A stretch of 17,573 nucleotides of DNA, taken from positions 1,427-18,999 of the forward strand of contig JAFMQT010000025.1 in assembly GCA_017354515.1 (NCBI GenBank). Direction: 5' to 3'. This document shows positions 14,412 through 17,573 of the stretch, piece by piece; the first letter of the stretch is position 1, and every line of letters begins with the position of its first letter. Source of the stretch: Nocardia sp. Lineage in GTDB: Bacteria > Actinomycetota > Actinomycetes > Mycobacteriales > Mycobacteriaceae. The notes under the pieces are model-generated. The model had not been told where the DNA came from and did not search any database. It saw only the letters and a program-made list of their open reading frames with translations. The translations under genes were made by a program, and so were the position numbers.

Positions 14412-15077
14412 ATGACTGACAACAAGAATCGCCCTGCAGCGGGCATTCTGGGCACCAAGCTCGGGATGACCCAGGTGTTCGACGAGAAGAATCGCGTCGT
14501 CCCGGTGACCGTCATCAAGGCCGGACCGAACGTCGTGACCCAGATCCGCACCGAGGAGCGCGACGGCTACTCCGCCGTTCAGATCGCCTTCGGCGCGATC
14601 GACCCGCGCAAGGTGAACAAGCCCGTCGCCGGGCAGTTCGCCAAGGCCGGTGTCACCCCGCGCCGCCACATCGCCGAGATCCGCGTCGCCGACGCCGGTC
14701 AGTTCGAGGTGGGCCAGGAGCTGTCGGCCGAGGTGTTCGAAGAGGGCACCTTCGTCGACGTGACCGGCACCAGCAAGGGCAAGGGCTACGCCGGTGTCAT
14801 GAAGCGGCACGGCTTCGCCGGTCAGGGCGCCGCCCACGGTGCGCAGGCCGTGCATCGCCGGCCGGGTTCCATCGGCGGTTGCGCCACCCCCGGTCGCGTC
14901 TTCAAGGGCATGCGGATGGCCGGCCGGATGGGTAACGACCGTGTGACCACGCAGAACCTCTCGGTCCACAAGGTGGACGCCGAGAACGGGCTGCTCCTGA
15001 TCAAGGGTGCGATCCCGGGTCGCAAGGGCGGCATCGTGATCGTCAAGAGCGCTGCGAAGGGTGGTGCCCGGGCATGA
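14412..15077 (+). CDS. rplC: 50S ribosomal protein L3
   Basis: 221 residues. L3 binds 23S rRNA near the peptidyl-transferase centre and helps begin large-subunit assembly. Recognised from GILGTKLGMTQVFDE at the start, GKGYAGVMKRHGF.GQGAAHGA and the loop region HRRPGSIGGCATPGRVFKGMRMAGRMG. ATG 14412 is the start, 14 nt after rpsJ; the frame opens slightly upstream (14394) but the conserved N-terminus begins with MTDNKNRPAAG. Its stop overlaps the rplD start (ATGA). Confidence 0.98.
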   Translation: MTDNKNRPAAGILGTKLGMTQVFDEKNRVVPVTVIKAGPNVVTQIRTEERDGYSAVQIAFGAIDPRKVNKPVAGQFAKAGVTPRRHIAEIRVADAGQFEVGQELSAEVFEEGTFVDVTGTSKGKGYAGVMKRHGFAGQGAAHGAQAVHRRPGSIGGCATPGRVFKGMRMAGRMGNDRVTTQNLSVHKVDAENGLLLIKGAIPGRKGGIVIVKSAAKGGARA

Positions 15078-15814
15078 GCACCGACACTGTGAAGTCCGAA
15101 AAGGCAACCAATCTGACGCTCCCGGTCAAAGAACCGGGCGGCAAGACCAACGGCACCGTCGAGCTCCCCGCGGAGATCTTCGACGTCACCGCCAACACCG
15201 GGCTGATGCACCAGGTCGTCGTGGCCCAGCAGGCCGCGGCTCGTCAGGGCACGCACGCCACCAAGACCCGCGGCGAGGTCCGCGGCGGTGGTAAGAAGCC
15301 CTACCGCCAGAAGGGAACCGGCCGCGCCCGTCAGGGGTCGACCCGCGCCCCGCAGTTCACCGGCGGTGGCACCGTGCACGGCCCGCAGCCGCGCGACTAC
15401 TCGCAGCGTCTGCCCAAGAAGATGAAGATCGCCGCCCTGCGCGGCGCGCTGTCGGACCGGGCGCGTAACGAGCGCATCCACATCGTGACCGAACTGGTGG
15501 CCGGCCAGACGCCGTCCACCAAATCCGCCAAGAACTTCCTGGCCGAGCTCTCGGACCGCAAGAAGGTTCTGGTCGTGGTCGGCCGCGAGGATGTCACCGC
15601 ATGGAAGAGCGTGGCGAACCTGCAGGGTGTGCACCCGATCGCGCCGGACCAGCTGAATACCTACGACGTGCTCTACAGCGACGATGTCGTGTTCAGTGTC
15701 GAGGCGCTCAACGCATTTGTGCACGGCCCGACGGAGTCGGCCCAGGAGACACAGCCCGACTCCGTTGCCGCGCAGACACAGCCCGGCTCCGCTGTTCAGG
15801 AGGAGAGCAAGTGA
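15074..15814 (+). CDS. rplD: 50S ribosomal protein L4
   Basis: 246 residues. L4 binds 23S rRNA, and its long loop lines the peptide exit tunnel. In Escherichia coli it also represses its own operon through the S10 leader. Recognised from ATKTRGEVRGGGKKPYRQKGTGRARQGS, the tunnel loop. The ATG overlaps the rplC stop by 4 nt. The protein ends in a Gln/Ser/Pro tail of about 25 residues beyond the folded domain, which contains a 27-bp imperfect tandem duplication (from 15748 and 15775). Actinobacterial L4 tails vary, so this is probably tolerated. The stop overlaps the rplW start. Confidence 0.98.
   Translation: MSTDTVKSEKATNLTLPVKEPGGKTNGTVELPAEIFDVTANTGLMHQVVVAQQAAARQGTHATKTRGEVRGGGKKPYRQKGTGRARQGSTRAPQFTGGGTVHGPQPRDYSQRLPKKMKIAALRGALSDRARNERIHIVTELVAGQTPSTKSAKNFLAELSDRKKVLVVVGREDVTAWKSVANLQGVHPIAPDQLNTYDVLYSDDVVFSVEALNAFVHGPTESAQETQPDSVAAQTQPGSAVQEESK
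15748..15801 (+). repeat. Imperfect 27-bp in-frame tandem repeat in the L4 C-terminal tail
   Basis: GACACAGCCCG begins at 15748 and again at 15775, and similarity continues through most of the 27-bp unit (CTCCG, then GTTGCC or GCTGTT). It encodes two nine-residue units of the type (E/Q)TQP-S with a small-residue end. It keeps the frame and lies outside the conserved L4 domain. Confidence 0.6.
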
Positions 15815-16116
15815 CCACCATCGCAGATCCGCGCGACATCCTGCTCGCGCCGGTGATCTCCGAGAAGTCCTACGGACTGATCGAGGAGGGCACCTACACC
15901 TTCCTGGTGCACCCGGACTCGAACAAGACGCAGATCAAGATCGCCGTCGAGAAGATTTTCGGCGTCACCGTGACCAGCGTCAACACTGCCAACCGTCAGG
16001 GCAAGCGCAAGCGGACCCGCTACGGTTACGGCCAGCGCAAGAGCACCAAGCGCGCGCTCGTGACCATCTCGGCCGACAGCAAGCCCATCGAGATCTTCGG
16101 AGGCCCGGTCGCGTAA
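15811..16116 (+). CDS. rplW: 50S ribosomal protein L23
   Basis: 101 residues. L23 lies at the tunnel exit and is the docking point for trigger factor and the signal recognition particle. Recognised from DPRDILLAPVISEKSYGL, the segment TFLVHPDSNKTQIKIAVEKIF and the basic GKRKRTRYGYGQRKSTKRALV. The GTG start at 15811 overlaps the rplD stop (GTGA), with AGGAGGAG just upstream. The frame stays open upstream to 15601, but that part lies inside rplD and is not coding. Confidence 0.98.
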   Translation: MTTIADPRDILLAPVISEKSYGLIEEGTYTFLVHPDSNKTQIKIAVEKIFGVTVTSVNTANRQGKRKRTRYGYGQRKSTKRALVTISADSKPIEIFGGPVA

Positions 16117-16149
16117 GCGGTCGGTGCTCCAGAAAGCAGAGAAGAACTC

Positions 16150-16980
16150 ATGGCAATCCGTAAGTACAAGCCGACTACGCCGGGTAGGCGCGGGTCGTCC
16201 GTTTCGGACTTCGCGGAGATCACCCGGTCCACTCCCGAGAAGTCGCTGCTGCGCCCGCTGAGCAAGTCCGGCGGTCGTAACGCGCACGGCCGCATCACCA
16301 CTCGTCACCGCGGTGGCGGCCACAAGCGGGCCTACCGTCTGATCGACTTCCGCCGGTTGGATAAGGACGGCATTCCGGCCAAGGTCGCTCACATCGAATA
16401 CGACCCGAACCGCACCGCCCATATCGCCCTGCTGCACTACGCCGACGGCGAGAAGCGCTACATCCTCGCGCCCAAGAACGTCACCCAGGGCACGAAGATC
16501 GAGTCCGGCGCCGGCGCCGACATCAAGGCGGGCAACAACCTGCCGCTGCGTTCGATCCCGACCGGTACCACCATCCACGCGGTGGAGCTGCGTCCGGGCG
16601 GCGGCGCCAAGCTGGCCCGTGCGGCCGGTATGAGCATCCAGCTGCTCGGTAAGGAAGGCAGCTACGCGGTTCTGCGTATGCCCTCCGGCGAGATCCGCCG
16701 CGTCGACGTGCGCTGCCGCGCCACCGTCGGCGAGGTCGGCAACGCCGAGCAGTCGAACATCAACTGGGGCAAGGCCGGTCGTATGCGCTGGAAGGGTCGT
16801 CGTCCCACGGTCCGTGGTGTCGTGATGAACCCGGTCGACCACCCGCACGGTGGTGGTGAGGGTAAGACCTCCGGTGGTCGCCACCCGGTCTCGCCCTGGG
16901 GCCAGCCCGAGGGCCGTACCCGTAAACCCAACCGTCCCAGCGACAAACTCATCGTCCGCCGCCGCGGCAAGAAGCGTTAA
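16150..16980 (+). CDS. rplB: 50S ribosomal protein L2
   Basis: 276 residues, close to the usual 275-280. L2 is one of the primary 23S rRNA binders and is needed for subunit association and peptidyl transfer. Recognised from MAIRKYKPTTPGRRGSSVSDF, GRITTRHRGGGHKRAYR, GTKIESGAGADIKAGN and the C-terminal NPVDHPHGGGEGKTSGGRHPVSPWG, which includes the conserved histidine of the HPHGGG loop. The start is ATG 16150, with AGAGAAG upstream, in a 33-bp gap after rplW. Confidence 0.98.
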   Translation: MAIRKYKPTTPGRRGSSVSDFAEITRSTPEKSLLRPLSKSGGRNAHGRITTRHRGGGHKRAYRLIDFRRLDKDGIPAKVAHIEYDPNRTAHIALLHYADGEKRYILAPKNVTQGTKIESGAGADIKAGNNLPLRSIPTGTTIHAVELRPGGGAKLARAAGMSIQLLGKEGSYAVLRMPSGEIRRVDVRCRATVGEVGNAEQSNINWGKAGRMRWKGRRPTVRGVVMNPVDHPHGGGEGKTSGGRHPVSPWGQPEGRTRKPNRPSDKLIVRRRGKKR

Positions 16981-16994
16981 GGAGGAGGTTAGAC

Positions 16995-17276
16995 ATGCCA
17001 CGCAGCCTGAAGAAGGGCCCGTTCGTCGACGAACACCTCCTCAAGAAGGTGGACGTCCAGAACGAGAAGAACACCAAGCAGGTCATCAAGACCTGGTCGC
17101 GTCGTTCGACCATCATCCCCGATTTCATCGGCCACACGTTCTCGGTCCACGACGGCCGCAAGCACGTGCCGGTGTTCATCTCGGAGAACATGGTCGGGCA
17201 CAAGCTCGGTGAGTTCGCGCCGACCAGGACTTTCCGGAGCCACGTGAAGGACGATCGGAAGAGCAAGCGGCGATGA
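16995..17276 (+). CDS. rpsS: 30S ribosomal protein S19
   Basis: 93 residues, full length. S19 lies in the small-subunit head beside S13 and contacts the intersubunit bridge. Recognised from MPRSLKKGPFVDEHLLKKV, TWSRRSTIIPDFIGHTFSVHDGRKHVPVFI and the end GEFAPTRTFRSHVKDDRKSKRR. An excellent AAGGAGGAGG ribosome site lies immediately after the rplB stop. The stop overlaps the rplV start (ATGA). Confidence 0.98.
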   Translation: MPRSLKKGPFVDEHLLKKVDVQNEKNTKQVIKTWSRRSTIIPDFIGHTFSVHDGRKHVPVFISENMVGHKLGEFAPTRTFRSHVKDDRKSKRR

Positions 17277-17573
17277 GCGGAGCGAAGACAGCACAGCTGA
17301 GCGAAACCGAGACTGCGAACCCCACCGCACGGGCGACGGCGAAGCACGTTCGCGTCACTCCGATGAAGGCTCGCCGCGTCGTGGATCTGGTCCGCGGCAA
17401 GCGGGTCGAGGACGCGCTGAACATCCTGCGGTTCGCCCCGCAGGTCGCCAGCGAACCGGTTGCCAAGGTCGTGGCCAGCGCCGCGGCGAACGCCGAGAAC
17501 AACCTCGGCCTGAACCCCGACACCCTGGTCATCTCGACGGCGTATGTCGACGAGGGCGCGACCATGAAGCGTT
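17273..17573 (+). CDS. rplV: 50S ribosomal protein L22 (5' part, runs off the window)
   Basis: The first 100 codons of L22, which reaches into the nascent-peptide tunnel and is a known site of macrolide-resistance changes. It begins at ATG 17273, overlapping the rpsS stop by 4 nt, with MSGAKTAQLSETE. After a short variable N-terminus come ATAKHVRVTPMKARRVVDLVRG, the ALNILRFAPQVASEPVAKVVASAAANAENN segment and ISTAYVDEGATMKR, all typical. The window ends just before the conserved tunnel hairpin. rpsC and rplP would be expected next. Confidence 0.97.
   Translation, partial: MSGAKTAQLSETETANPTARATAKHVRVTPMKARRVVDLVRGKRVEDALNILRFAPQVASEPVAKVVASAAANAENNLGLNPDTLVISTAYVDEGATMKR

Overview
The window is high-GC DNA that reads as a chromosomal segment from a mycolic-acid-containing actinomycete, most probably Nocardia or a close relative. 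This is an inference. It rests on the strong G/C bias at third codon positions, a secreted antigen-85-like esterase, an NRAMP transporter very close in sequence to mycobacterial MntH, a tandem-TetR regulator of the mycobacterial Mce3R type, and an actinobacterial S10 ribosomal operon. No rRNA, tRNA, CRISPR array, insertion sequence or phage gene was seen.

Layout. (1) 1-1525: the 3' end of a gene ending in a nonribosomal-peptide condensation/epimerization-fold domain whose HHxxxDG motif has decayed; it is open at the left edge. (2) 1593-3901: a secreted antigen-85-like esterase overlapping a manganese/iron NRAMP transporter (mntH). (3) 4052-5065: an unassigned protein with a PAS-like C-terminus. 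(4) 7752 down to 5067, minus strand: a DrrABC-type ABC exporter (ATPase, permease, permease) linked by 4-nt stop/start overlaps. (5) 8109-9581: an aldehyde-dehydrogenase-fold protein in which proline replaces the catalytic cysteine. (6) 10865 down to 9594, minus strand: a TetR regulator with two complete TetR units, divergent from an enoyl-CoA hydratase/isomerase-family gene (11009-11803). The 143-bp gap between them holds repeated operator-like motifs. (7) 13623 down to 11858, minus strand: a DUF4442-type hotdog protein and a CrtL-type lycopene-cyclase-like FAD protein, apparently driven by a promoter that starts transcription at or next to the ATG and carries a near-perfect palindrome. (8) 13714-17573: the S10 operon promoter, a leader of about 340 nt, then rpsJ, rplC, rplD, rplW, rplB, rpsS and the start of rplV.

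How the genes may work together. The right quarter is a standard translation operon with coupled reading frames. The left three quarters is variable cargo concerned with the cell envelope, small molecules and acyl-CoA chemistry: a peptide-synthetase remnant, an esterase, metal import, a drug or lipid exporter, acyl-CoA and aldehyde family enzymes, and a carotenoid-type cyclase. Several enzyme-family members lack canonical catalytic residues: the epimerization-like domain, the aldehyde dehydrogenase, and the hydratase (which keeps the aspartate of the PaaG isomerase type). The most interesting items are the cysteine-less dehydrogenase, the tandem-TetR regulator with its direct-repeat target, the leaderless palindrome-controlled promoter, and the long rpsJ leader, which contains a possible small ORF.
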